Source of the DNA: an uncultured Agathobacter sp.
GTDB taxonomy: Bacteria; Bacillota; Clostridia; Lachnospirales; Lachnospiraceae
Assembly (NCBI GenBank): GCA_910587655.1
Contig: CAJUND010000010.1
Coordinates: forward strand, 1 to 64,000
Direction of reading: 5' to 3'
DNA length: 64,000 bases
Shown here: positions 7,143 through 15,389 of the stretch, in pieces
How the letters are laid out: every line of letters starts with the position of its first letter
Numbering within the stretch: the first letter of the stretch is position 1
Program-made: the position numbers and the translations under genes
Notes under the pieces: generated by a model
The model's input: only the letters and a program-made list of their open reading frames with translations
Told to the model about the DNA's origin: nothing
Databases searched by the model: none

Positions 7143-8819
7143 TTACTTAAAAAAATTCACCGCCTGCTGGAATTTTTCGGCCATCGTACTCATAAGTCCG
7201 GACTTGTTACTAATTTCTGAAATCGCATGTGCAATATTCTCCACACTGGCGGTAACCTCCTGGTTGGAGGCTGCATTCTCCTCGCTGATTGCACTTAAGT
7301 CCTGTACATTACTAATAATACCATCCTTCAGAGATATCAGTTCCTCTGTTTTCCTGTCAATGCCTTCAATCTGTACCAGGGACTTCTCAATCTCCAGGTT
7401 CAGACTATTAAACCTGTTCTGTGTTTCTGTAATCTGATTCTGTTCAGCTGCTATAGTTTCTTTAATTACTTCCGTCAGATTCACAGAGTCCCCGGATTTT
7501 GAAATAATTTCATCCGCCAGTTCTTTAATCTGGTTTGCACCGTCGCTGCTCTGCTCGCTTAACTGCTTGATGCTTTCCGCCACTACTGCAAAACCTTTTC
7601 CCACATCACCGGCACGTGCAGCCTCTATGGATGCATTAAGGCTTAACAGTTTCGTCTGGTCCGCAATTCCCAGAATCAGTTCAATTGCATTGTTGATTTT
7701 CCCAACAGATTTATTTGTGTCAAGCACCTGCGTGTTAATGGAATTAATCGCCTCAACCGACTTGTGGCTGCTGTCCATCACCTGTCCCATGGACTCCATC
7801 GCCTCGCTGCTCACACGGTGCATGTTTTCAGAACTTGCCGCCAGCTGCTCAACATTCACGGAAATGTCCGCAACGCTCTCACCCATGCGCATAACCTGGG
7901 TGTTGACACTCTGCACATTTTCCGCCATGCTCATTGCCGTACTCGCCAGTTCCCCTACTGCATTGTTAATCAGGACAGCATTGCCCGAACTTTCCTCACT
8001 CAGCCTGTCCACTTCCGTCACCTGGTCCATCAGGTTTGATGAGGTGGACTTGACATCGTCCACAATGCTTTTCAGGTTTCCCTGCAGTGCTTTTGCACTC
8101 TCAATCGTATCCGAAGTTTCCTTCAGAAAACTCCGTGTCTCAAGCCCGGTGTGAAGGTTCCCCCCTGCCAGAACCTTCATGTTTTCCGTAATCTGTGTCA
8201 GCGGTCTGCGGACACTGAATGCAATGAAAACAATTACTATAATGGCAGCAATAATTACAACAATCGTAGAAACGACCAGACTGCGTATGGTATCCGCAAG
8301 CGCGTGGTTGACTTTTTCCGTTGTTTCCCCTGCAAATGCCATCCCCACAATCTCATCATTACTGTAGATTGGCGTATAATACACGTAATAAGAAGTTTCA
8401 TTGATGATTGTGCTGGGCGAGAAATAATCCTCCCCGTTTTTCAGCACTGTCTGGATGACTTCATCACCTGCCTTCGTTCCATTAATCCGTTCCCCCTGGC
8501 TGTCCAGGATGGATGAAAGATATCTGGTATCCCCATTAAAAACGGTAATGTCAATCCCGTCATCCTGATGCGAATCCACAAAGCTAAAGTCGTCCTCTCC
8601 CAGCTGTCCCTCCGCCATCCATTCATCCCAGTCAACGCCAAAATAGAAGTTCACATCCTCACAAACCGCAGCCAGTCTGGATTTCGTCTGGCTGATCAGG
8701 TTCTCTTTCAGCATGCCGGATGCCATCACAATTACAACCAGCATCGCAATTAACAGCGGCATAATGCCTATTAACAACAGCATCTGCATCATGGATAATT
8801 TCTTTCTTTTCTTTTGCAT
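7143..8819 (-). CDS. Methyl-accepting chemotaxis protein with extracellular Cache-like sensor
   Basis: About 558 aa. TM helix 1 is near residues 12-37, followed by an extracellular sensor of about 145 residues of single-Cache type (DGIDITVFNGDTRYLSS, SYYVYYTPIYSNDEIVGMAFAGE). TM2 is near 185-208 (VVSTIVVIIAAIIVIVFIAF), then HAMP and a long signalling coiled coil whose tip holds DVGKGFAVVAESIKQLSEQS. The start at 8819 is preferred because AGGAG is 7 nt away; an ATG two codons earlier sits too close. The ligand is unknown. No other chemotaxis gene is in the window. Confidence 0.92.
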   Translation of the reverse strand: MQKKRKKLSMMQMLLLIGIMPLLIAMLVVIVMASGMLKENLISQTKSRLAAVCEDVNFYFGVDWDEWMAEGQLGEDDFSFVDSHQDDGIDITVFNGDTRYLSSILDSQGERINGTKAGDEVIQTVLKNGEDYFSPSTIINETSYYVYYTPIYSNDEIVGMAFAGETTEKVNHALADTIRSLVVSTIVVIIAAIIVIVFIAFSVRRPLTQITENMKVLAGGNLHTGLETRSFLKETSDTIESAKALQGNLKSIVDDVKSTSSNLMDQVTEVDRLSEESSGNAVLINNAVGELASTAMSMAENVQSVNTQVMRMGESVADISVNVEQLAASSENMHRVSSEAMESMGQVMDSSHKSVEAINSINTQVLDTNKSVGKINNAIELILGIADQTKLLSLNASIEAARAGDVGKGFAVVAESIKQLSEQSSDGANQIKELADEIISKSGDSVNLTEVIKETIAAEQNQITETQNRFNSLNLEIEKSLVQIEGIDRKTEELISLKDGIISNVQDLSAISEENAASNQEVTASVENIAHAISEISNKSGLMSTMAEKFQQAVNFFK

Positions 8820-8855
8820 AATCATACTCCTTTGAATTTCAGGTACGCCAGACCC

Positions 8856-8891
8856 AAAAACAGCACCCAGACCATTAATGGCTCAGGTGCT
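8856..8891 (-). terminator. Hairpin with T-run in the leader of the chemoreceptor gene
   Basis: On the minus strand AGCACC...GGTGCT encloses an inner CCATTAATGG palindrome and is followed by GTTTTTG. It ends the upstream ABC operon and, because the promoter at 8915-8943 lies upstream of it, could also attenuate the chemoreceptor gene. Confidence 0.55.
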
Positions 8892-8914
8892 TTATATCAT
8901 ATTGCCATAAGCGT

Positions 8915-8943
8915 ATTCTACCATGTCTGCCAAAGGGCTTCAA
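8915..8943 (-). promoter_or_regulatory. Promoter of the chemoreceptor gene
   Basis: Minus strand TTGAAG (8943-8938), 17-bp spacer, TAGAAT (8920-8915). The transcript would start near 8908 and run through the hairpin at 8856-8891 before the ATG at 8819. Confidence 0.55.
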
Positions 8944-9010
8944 GAAAAATTTTTTAGATTATCCGGCTGTTGAAACTCAGGGCATTCAAAAAATCAGATA
9001 TTTTTTGATA

Positions 9011-9685
9011 CTACTCCACCAGTTTCCCGTCTTCGATATGCAGGATTCTTCCGCAGCGGCTGGCAACATTCTGGTCATGGGTAATCAACACAACCGTCCG
9101 TCCCATACTGTGGATTTCCTCAAAAACCTTTAAAATACTGTCTGTTGTCCGGCTGTCCAGCGCTCCTGTCGGCTCGTCTGCCAGTATCAAATCCGTGTCC
9201 GCCACCAGTGCCCTTGCAATTGCACATCTTTGTTTTTCCCCGCCGGACAGGCAGTTCGGCTTCTTTCCTGCAAGTCCTGAAATTCCTGTCAGTTCCAGAT
9301 ATTTTTCCACCTTTTCCTTTCTTTTTTTAATCCCCCTTGCAAGTAATGGCATCTCAACATTTTCATACACACTGTAATTGTCCATCAGTTCAAAATGCTG
9401 GAACACGAAACTAATATGTTCCTTCCGGAACTGGTGAAATTTTTTCTTTCCGAGTTTCGTCACGTCAGTGCCGTTGTAAAAATAAGCACCGGAAGTCGGG
9501 TGAACCATCGCTCCAAGAATATTCAGAAGCGTCGTCTTTCCGGAACCGGATGTACCGGTAACCGCAACCGACTCTCCCCGTTCGATTTCCAGATTCACGC
9601 CCGACAAAGCATGTGTTTCCACTTTTTTTCCGTAATAAATCTTTCCTATGTTTTCCAGTTTAATCATACTCTGCATATTCTCCAA
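9011..9685 (-). CDS. ABC transporter ATP-binding protein (MacB/LolD type)
   Basis: 224-aa ATPase with Walker A GTSGSGKTT, signature LSGGEKQR and Walker B LILADEPTGALD. This class works with FtsX-like permeases for peptide or lipid export and bacitracin/lantibiotic-type resistance. The start is probably TTG at 9685 (GGGGGA about 8 nt before); internal ATGs at codons 4 and 7 are possible. It is the third gene of an operon with the two permease genes upstream, 4 nt after the second. No two-component system adjoins it. Confidence 0.9.
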   Translation of the reverse strand: MENMQSMIKLENIGKIYYGKKVETHALSGVNLEIERGESVAVTGTSGSGKTTLLNILGAMVHPTSGAYFYNGTDVTKLGKKKFHQFRKEHISFVFQHFELMDNYSVYENVEMPLLARGIKKRKEKVEKYLELTGISGLAGKKPNCLSGGEKQRCAIARALVADTDLILADEPTGALDSRTTDSILKVFEEIHSMGRTVVLITHDQNVASRCGRILHIEDGKLVE

Positions 9686-9689
9686 TTTT

Positions 9690-10943
9690 TCATTCCCCCT
9701 GTATCAGTTTTACGGGATCCTGCCTGCCAAATACAGTACACGGAACCACGGTTATCACGGCAAATACCACCAGTGACAAACACACACATACAGGCAGCAC
9801 CGGCCACGCCAGGAACTGGTAAAAAAGTCCCCTTACCTGAATGTTATGTGTCACGAAATATCTTGGCAGTCCAAACAGAATCATTCCCCCGCCAAATCCA
9901 AGTGATAAAAGCAGCCAGACAATATTGCGCACCACCATGATGGACTGTATTTCCGGTTTTAAAAAACCGACTGCATACATAATTCCGTAAAACCGTTCCT
10001 GCCTCATAATCTGGACGACCTGCAGTACTGCGGAAACCGCGGCTATAACCAGCAGTACCAGGATGATCATTTCCACCAGGCTGTCCTGCATCACGCGGTT
10101 TTCCTCCTCCACTTTTTCAAACAAAGACTGCAGGGGATACACCCTGATTTTCACACCGTTTTTTTCTGCGAGCCGGTAAAGTGTCTCCTCTGCATCCGCA
10201 AATGTACAGCTCCGTTCCGCCGAAAACAGCCACGGCATAGAATAGGATATCCCGTTGTTTATATGTATGGCTTCGTATTCCATGTCCATGTCATTTCGCA
10301 GGCTGGAATAATTTTCATCATATTTTAAATCCTCCATAGCGAAACGGCTGTCCCTGTCCAGAATCCCCGCCACCCGGTAAACCAGTCCTGCCCCGTCATC
10401 CACAAATTCCGTTCCAACCGGAATGCCGGAATACGCGCTCCCAAGATAAATGTACTCTGTGTCCTTCTGTGTGTAATCCAGCTTTTCCGGGAGCGTCCCT
10501 TTCTCCAGTTCCAGCCTGCACAAGGAAAGCAGCTCCTTATCAACGGTCAGCATCTGGAATCCGTCACTGAACATACTGCCCTGTCCGCTGTTTACACTCC
10601 TGCCGTTTTGAATACTGTATAAACTGGCAAATGCATTTTTGTCCATCGTCCACATTTCATATGCCCCAATACTTTTTACTGTTTCTGAGGAAAAAGCTTC
10701 CCGCCGAAATTTCATCGCTTCCTTTCCGGACTGTTCCTCCAGAACAATAAGACCTGTATGTTCTATCCCTTCCGACAAAACGTTTTCCGCAGAACGCTTT
10801 CCGTTTCCTCCCCCGATAAAAACCATAAGGGTAAACCCGAACAGGGCAAGCGCAATTCCGCTTAAAATCACCGACAGTATAAAATTCCAGAAATCCTCTG
10901 CTATCATATCATGCGCAAACCTGATTTTTGTATGTATTTTCAC
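9690..10943 (-). CDS. FtsX-like ABC transporter permease
   Basis: 417 aa. TM1 is near residues 20-45 (FILSVILSGIALALFGFTLMVFI), then a large extracytoplasmic domain of about 220 residues. Three C-terminal TMs follow (about 285-315, 335-360, 375-405) in the MacB/FtsX layout, with the typical RQERFYGIMYAVGF loop. I chose a GTG start at 10943 (VKIHTKIRF) because GGAGGTG lies 5-6 nt before it; an ATG 24 nt upstream would overlap the preceding gene. Operon with 10948-12117 and 9011-9685. Confidence 0.8.
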   Translation of the reverse strand: MKIHTKIRFAHDMIAEDFWNFILSVILSGIALALFGFTLMVFIGGGNGKRSAENVLSEGIEHTGLIVLEEQSGKEAMKFRREAFSSETVKSIGAYEMWTMDKNAFASLYSIQNGRSVNSGQGSMFSDGFQMLTVDKELLSLCRLELEKGTLPEKLDYTQKDTEYIYLGSAYSGIPVGTEFVDDGAGLVYRVAGILDRDSRFAMEDLKYDENYSSLRNDMDMEYEAIHINNGISYSMPWLFSAERSCTFADAEETLYRLAEKNGVKIRVYPLQSLFEKVEEENRVMQDSLVEMIILVLLVIAAVSAVLQVVQIMRQERFYGIMYAVGFLKPEIQSIMVVRNIVWLLLSLGFGGGMILFGLPRYFVTHNIQVRGLFYQFLAWPVLPVCVCLSLVVFAVITVVPCTVFGRQDPVKLIQGE

Positions 10944-10947
10944 TGTT

Positions 10948-12117
10948 TCACCTCCCATACCTGCCAAGACTCTCTGCCGGATCCAGTTTTGTAATTTTCC
11001 GGTACTGGTACAGCACGGAAAAAAAGATTACAGCCAGCGTCCCCGCCAGCATTGCCAGTCCCTGTCCAATGATAACAAATACCGGCAGGCTGCGTCCCTT
11101 TACCAGAAGAAACAGTATATGGCAGACTGTGCCTGCAAGCAGGGGATAAAGGGAAAGCCTGCCAAGTTCCATAAAAAGATTTTTCCATATATTCATACCC
11201 GAATACCCGAAAGCAAGGCGGATGACATACTCTTTTCTATGCTGCCGGAACCAGAGTCCCGATACCACAATGCCGTTTAAAAGCGCAAAAAAGACGGATA
11301 TACCGCCAAAAATCATATGAAATTCCTCATACCAGAAATTCATGATAAATACCGGCTTTTTTACAGGCATAATTGTCATACCCACCTGTTCCGGAGCTCC
11401 CAGATTTTCCCAGAATACATCGCATGCCATCTGGACAGCCGCCTCGCTCTCTCCTCCAAAACTGATCTGGATTCCATCCAGAGCGCAATATACCAGAAAA
11501 TCCAAATAAAACTTTTGCAGTTTCTTATCCAGGCTTTTTTTCTGTACATCCGTCATTTTGTCATACAACATGATAATTCTGTCATCCTGTCCACTGATCC
11601 CGTAATTTTCCAGAACACCGCCAATAGAATAATCTTCTCCGGAATATCCGTCAAAGGATACTGTCAGACTCCGCATTTCTCCCTCTCCGGAAACATGGTT
11701 AAACACAGTGCTTTCCCCAACCAGAATCGGACCGGTACCATTCTCCTGCAGGTTGTATGGCAGGGGAATATTTTCCTTTACCACAATCTCGGCAAAAAAC
11801 CCGTCCCTTTCGTCTGGCACAAACATCGTGAGATTTGTAAGGGCCACATTACATGTGTTCTCCTGTTTTGCCGCCCGATATATTCTGTCCAGATATTCCT
11901 CCACAACTTTTTCCATCTGTTTTCGTTCACCATTTTTATTTAATTCTGTTATCTCTGGAAACTCCAGCTGAACTGTCTGTGCAAATTCATAAGCTTCACC
12001 GCCCCTTTTCTGATAGTTTATCCTTGCTGTAAGATCAGCCGCTTCCCACAGCACAAGAAATACCAGAAAAAAAGCGGTCATCATTAGTATGGCTGTATTT
12101 TTGTCACCGTGCTTCAT
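10948..12117 (-). CDS. ABC transporter permease / membrane component
   Basis: 389 aa. One N-terminal TM (about residues 9-30), a long extracytoplasmic domain (about 31-260), then three TMs in the C-terminal third (GGISVFFALLNGIVVSG, LYPLLAGTVCHILFLLV, LAMLAGTLAVIFFSVLY) ending in KLDPAESLGRYGR, as in FtsX-like permeases. It is the first gene of the leftward ABC operon, with AGAGGAG before the ATG. Its promoter lies inside the candidate invertible segment at 12181-12349, so expression may be phase variable. The sequence is diverged and substrate unknown. Confidence 0.72.
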   Translation of the reverse strand: MKHGDKNTAILMMTAFFLVFLVLWEAADLTARINYQKRGGEAYEFAQTVQLEFPEITELNKNGERKQMEKVVEEYLDRIYRAAKQENTCNVALTNLTMFVPDERDGFFAEIVVKENIPLPYNLQENGTGPILVGESTVFNHVSGEGEMRSLTVSFDGYSGEDYSIGGVLENYGISGQDDRIIMLYDKMTDVQKKSLDKKLQKFYLDFLVYCALDGIQISFGGESEAAVQMACDVFWENLGAPEQVGMTIMPVKKPVFIMNFWYEEFHMIFGGISVFFALLNGIVVSGLWFRQHRKEYVIRLAFGYSGMNIWKNLFMELGRLSLYPLLAGTVCHILFLLVKGRSLPVFVIIGQGLAMLAGTLAVIFFSVLYQYRKITKLDPAESLGRYGR

Positions 12118-12159
12118 AAGCTATTAATCTCCTCTGAGCCGAAAAAACAATATAATTAT

Positions 12160-12370
12160 CGCAGAATACATAGTTCTGCGATAATTATATTATACAAATT
12201 TTACAAATAAATCAAGTTATAATTACCTTCTTATGGATTTTTCCCCGGCTCTCTGATTGATTTATACAATTATTGTACTATTATCCCCTAAATTTTCAGT
12301 CTGTTTAAGTCGGATCGTATTATTATTTATTAATAGCAGCGCATTTTTTCGCAGAACTATGTATTCTGCG
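12160..12370. repeat. Candidate invertible promoter switch 1: inverted sites 12160-12180 and 12350-12370
   Basis: Two 21-bp sites in exact inverted orientation bracket a 169-bp segment (12181-12349). Each site has arms CGCAGAA and TTCTGCG around an asymmetric 7-bp centre (TACATAG on the left, CTATGTA on the right). The left site lies in an 18-bp-arm palindrome (12149-12166/12174-12191), the right in a 12-bp-arm one. The segment has no ORF and carries promoters. Identical sites occur at 57500-57520 and 57710-57730. The layout matches phase-variation invertons flipped by tyrosine recombinases. Confidence 0.75.
12189..12215 (-). promoter_or_regulatory. Outward promoter inside invertible segment 1, facing the leftward ABC operon
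   Basis: Minus strand TTGATT (12215-12210), 15-bp spacer, TATAAT (12194-12189); using ACTTGA as -35 gives a 17-bp spacer. The -10 ends 8 bp before the left inverted site, so transcripts run through it to the ATG at 12117. A weaker plus-strand candidate (TTGATT 12257-12262, 16 bp, TATTAT 12279-12284) faces the other operon. Confidence 0.6.
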
Positions 12371-12410
12371 AAAAACCCTGTTAAAATGTAACAATATCCA
12401 CTTTCCCGTC

Positions 12411-12439
12411 TTGACAAGACACTGTAATAGGTGTATATA
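12411..12439 (+). promoter_or_regulatory. Promoter of the rightward ABC operon
   Basis: TTGACA (12411-12416), 17-bp spacer, TATATA (12434-12439), close to consensus and outside the invertible segment, so this operon has a fixed promoter. AAAGGAG follows at about 12458-12464. Confidence 0.75.
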
Positions 12440-12478
12440 TTTTACATAAACAGACAGAAAGGAGTACGCAGGCATTTT

Positions 12479-13258
12479 ATGGAAACAATATTATCCGTAC
12501 AGAACTTGCAAAAAACATTTAAGCTGTCCAAAAAACAGCAGAAACTTGAAAAAGACCACAAAACAACAAAAGTTGCCGTGGCCGGACTTGACTTTGAAGC
12601 CTATAAAGGGGAGGTTTTCGCCCTGCTCGGACCAAACGGCGCAGGAAAAACAACAACCCTCCGCATGATTTCCACACTGATCAAACCGGATGCAGGAGAC
12701 TGCATGGTGGACGGGTCCAGTATTGTCTCTGACCCGGAGTCCGTCCGCAGTAAAATCGGTTTTCTTACCAGCGAACTGAAACTGGAGGATTTCTTTACCC
12801 CGAACTATTTATATGATTTTTTCTCCGACCTCCACGGCGTTCCGGAATCCGAACGCATGGCAAGAAAAGAGAAGCTTTTTCATACCTTCGGCATCGACCA
12901 GTTTGCAGAAGTAAAGGTTTCCAACCTTTCCACCGGTATGAAACAGAAGGTTTCCATTGCCATCTCACTCGTACATAATCCGGACATTATCATCTTTGAT
13001 GAACCTACCAACGGACTGGACGTGATTACGGCAAAAACTGTTACCGATTTTTTGATTTCATTAAAAAATGAGGGGAAAACCGTCATCGTATCCACCCATA
13101 TTTTCAGCCTGGTGGAAAAACTGGCAGACCGTGTCGGTATTATTATCAATGGAAAAATGGTCTGCTGTGATTCACTTGCTAACATCACGGCAGAAAAATG
13201 CCTTGAAGATGTATTCTTCGATATCTATGTTGAGGAGGTTGGAACTGATGAAGAGTAA
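12479..13258 (+). CDS. ABC transporter ATP-binding protein (NatA / Ccm type)
   Basis: 259 aa. Walker A GPNGAGKTT (about residues 55-63), signature LSTGMKQK, Walker B IIIFDEPTNGLD, switch His in STHIFS. The FEAYKGEVFALLGPNGAG context is that of NatA-like ATPases paired with ABC-2 permeases for Na+ or drug export. Start at ATG 12479: earlier in-frame codons would run into the promoter. The gene overlaps its permease by 11 bp. Confidence 0.9.
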   Translation: METILSVQNLQKTFKLSKKQQKLEKDHKTTKVAVAGLDFEAYKGEVFALLGPNGAGKTTTLRMISTLIKPDAGDCMVDGSSIVSDPESVRSKIGFLTSELKLEDFFTPNYLYDFFSDLHGVPESERMARKEKLFHTFGIDQFAEVKVSNLSTGMKQKVSIAISLVHNPDIIIFDEPTNGLDVITAKTVTDFLISLKNEGKTVIVSTHIFSLVEKLADRVGIIINGKMVCCDSLANITAEKCLEDVFFDIYVEEVGTDEE

Positions 13259-14438
13259 TTTAGCCACAATTATAAAAAAAGAACTGTCCCGTTTTTTTAT
13301 GGACAGAAAACTGCTTCTTAACACAGTCCTGATACCCGGTCTGATGATTTACATCATTTACACGCTGATGGGAAGCGTATTTACCAGCCTGCTGACTACG
13401 GATGACAGTTACGTCTACAAAATTTCCGCCGTTGGCATGCCGCAGAGTATCGAAGCCGTGTTAAAAGAAGCCGACATCCCATACAAGGAAATCAGCCAGG
13501 ATGACGTAATGGCAAAAAAGGATAAAATCACGGACGGCACCGAAGACCTCTGCATTGTTTTTCCTGACAACTTTGATTCCGTGGTTGAAAGCTATGACAG
13601 CCAGTCAGGAACTGCCGCGCCTGAAATCCAGATTTATTACAACTCCGGTGAAACTGCATCATATGAATGCTACCAGACCTTTACCAGTCTGCTGGATGCC
13701 TATGAAAACAGTATGATTAACAAGTTTGACATCAACTCCTCTGACAAAACATTCGACCTGGCAGACGGTTCCGATCTGATGTCCCGCATGATGTTTGCAC
13801 TGATTCCTATGCTGTTTCTGACACTGCTTTTCTCCGGCTGCTGTGCAATTGCCCCGGACTTTATCGCAGGGGAAAAGGAACGCGGCACCGTGGCAACGCT
13901 GTTAGTAACACCGATGAAACGCAGCTCCCTTGCGTTCGGAAAAATCATCAGCATGAGCATCATGGCATTATTAAGCGGTCTCTCAAGTTTCCTTGGTGTA
14001 ATGCTGTCGCTGCCAAAGCTGGCAAACATGGGGGAAAACGGAAACAGTATGTTTGATTTTTCCGGTCTTGGAATTCCGGAATACGCACTGCTGTTACTGC
14101 TGGTTCTCTCTGTTGTCCTGGTGTTAGTCTCCGTGCTGTCCCTGATTTCTGCGCAGGCAAAAACCGTCAAGGAAGCCGCTACCGCAATGGGACCGTTAAA
14201 TATTATTATTATGGTTGTGGGAATTGCAGGCGGATACATGGCTGCAGCTGATACCGGAATAGCCACAAGTTTTATTCCGCTTTACAACTTTGCCAAAAAC
14301 ATGACCTGTATATTTGCCGGAAATGCAGATGCAGCCGCAATGATTATTACGGTCATAAGCAATCTTGTATATACAGTGCTGTGTACCTGGGGGCTTACCC
14401 GTATTTTCAACAGTGAAAAACTGATGTTTTCAAATTAG
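13248..14438 (+). CDS. ABC-2 type permease (NatB-like)
   Basis: 396 aa. TM1 at about residues 25-45, an extracytoplasmic domain of about 120 residues, then five C-terminal TMs from about 180. IAGEKERGTVATLLVTPMKRS is the conserved ABC-2/NatB cytoplasmic loop. The start at 13248 has GGAGG upstream and overlaps the ATPase gene, which indicates coupling. The two-gene operon ends at the terminator at 14451. The cargo is not evident. Confidence 0.88.
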   Translation: MKSNLATIIKKELSRFFMDRKLLLNTVLIPGLMIYIIYTLMGSVFTSLLTTDDSYVYKISAVGMPQSIEAVLKEADIPYKEISQDDVMAKKDKITDGTEDLCIVFPDNFDSVVESYDSQSGTAAPEIQIYYNSGETASYECYQTFTSLLDAYENSMINKFDINSSDKTFDLADGSDLMSRMMFALIPMLFLTLLFSGCCAIAPDFIAGEKERGTVATLLVTPMKRSSLAFGKIISMSIMALLSGLSSFLGVMLSLPKLANMGENGNSMFDFSGLGIPEYALLLLLVLSVVLVLVSVLSLISAQAKTVKEAATAMGPLNIIIMVVGIAGGYMAAADTGIATSFIPLYNFAKNMTCIFAGNADAAAMIITVISNLVYTVLCTWGLTRIFNSEKLMFSN

Positions 14439-14450
14439 AAATGAGATATA

Positions 14451-14489
14451 AAAAAACAGCCGGGACTCCGCAGCTCCCGGCTGTTTTTT
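14451..14489 (+). terminator. Terminator of the rightward ABC operon
   Basis: Perfect stem AAAAAACAGCCGGGA/TCCCGGCTGTTTTTT with a 9-nt loop, 12 nt past the stop codon; bidirectional in form. Confidence 0.9.
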
Positions 14490-14502
14490 ATAATTCACCC
14501 TT

Positions 14503-14608
14503 GCAATATCCCTGCTGCGCAGGAATATTACACGGGTGGCACCTGCACGGTAATTCGCTTCGCGAAGCAGGTGCGCAGGCAATATCCCTGCTGCGCAGGA
14601 ATATTACA
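14503..14608. repeat. REP-like palindrome pair with a hairpin between them
   Basis: An identical 30-bp unit occurs at 14503-14532 and 14579-14608, each nearly palindromic (AATATCCCTG / CAGGAATATT). Between them GCACCTGC pairs with GCAGGTGC around an inner TTCGCGAA. The core TCCCTGCTGCGCAGGA resembles TCCCTGCTTCGCAGGA in the tandem repeat near 19155. Confidence 0.75.
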
Positions 14609-15226
14609 TTAGGCTCCAAGCGCCTTGCTGCTTTTGTGCAGGAAAATCATGTAAAGGATTAACCCGACTAATGCAACAACAAGATTCGCAATTGAACCGA
14701 TACCTGCAAGCAGGCTCAGTACTGGTGTTAAATTCAGAATTGCAATGACAGCCTGAATAATATTACATGCAAGATAAATCTTCCATACATTATTTCCTGA
14801 GTCTGCAATATCACGCGCACCGATTGACGCCATCACCCCTGAAACGGATGTACACACATAATAGGTAATCAGAAAAGAAAGCACTAATCCGGCAAGTGTG
14901 AAAAGCAGTGCGAGAGATTTTAAAAAACTGCCGCAGAGACTTACAACAATCGATATGATTGCAATGGTAAATGCTGTTTTACATCCTTCAATGTCCTTTC
15001 CTGCTCCGTTCAGCCCTACCAGGTTGATAATGGCAAATACAATTGCTCCAATTGCACCCACAACTGTCAGCAGTCCAAAAAGACCGGTAAGTCCCAGTGA
15101 GCCTGCTGCTGCAAAAACTAATGTTCCTGCCGCCGCAATTGATGTACACACAGTACAGATAATCGTTCCTATCTGGGCAATAAACATCTTTTTCAGCCCC
15201 TGTGCTGCGTTAAAATACTGGTTCAT
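14609..15226 (-). CDS. Small multi-pass membrane protein of unknown function
   Basis: 205 aa, very hydrophobic, with about six TM segments from residue 17 on (AQIGTIICTVCTSIAAAGTLVF, GLLTVVGAIGAIVFAIINLV, and others). There is a short polar N-terminus and a C-terminal LHKSSKALGA. The start has a strong AGGAGGA site. It stands alone: a palindromic repeat abuts its 3' end and 163 nt separate it from the GH5 gene. I recognise no family or conserved catalytic residue. Confidence 0.75.
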   Translation of the reverse strand: MNQYFNAAQGLKKMFIAQIGTIICTVCTSIAAAGTLVFAAAGSLGLTGLFGLLTVVGAIGAIVFAIINLVGLNGAGKDIEGCKTAFTIAIISIVVSLCGSFLKSLALLFTLAGLVLSFLITYYVCTSVSGVMASIGARDIADSGNNVWKIYLACNIIQAVIAILNLTPVLSLLAGIGSIANLVVALVGLILYMIFLHKSSKALGA

Positions 15227-15389
15227 AACTAAATCCTCCTATTATTCATTTGTATGATTGCAGTGCAGAATACCGCATTCTTACAAAATACGAAAAAATC
15301 TGCACAAGTAACATCAAACATTATACAGGGTTTCGGAGGTTTTGTATAGTGGGACTTTATTCCTATTTTACACTTTTTTTATTCTTATT

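Noticed and set aside
7567..8154. Plus-strand frames opposite the chemoreceptor gene
   Set aside because: Shadow of a conserved coiled-coil protein; no promoter, ribosome binding site or homology.
12160..12370. Inverted sites read as ordinary Rho-independent terminators
   Set aside because: The stems are flanked by T on the 5' side and A on the 3' side on either strand, the reverse of a terminator, and the same 21 bp recur exactly in inverted pairs at another locus.
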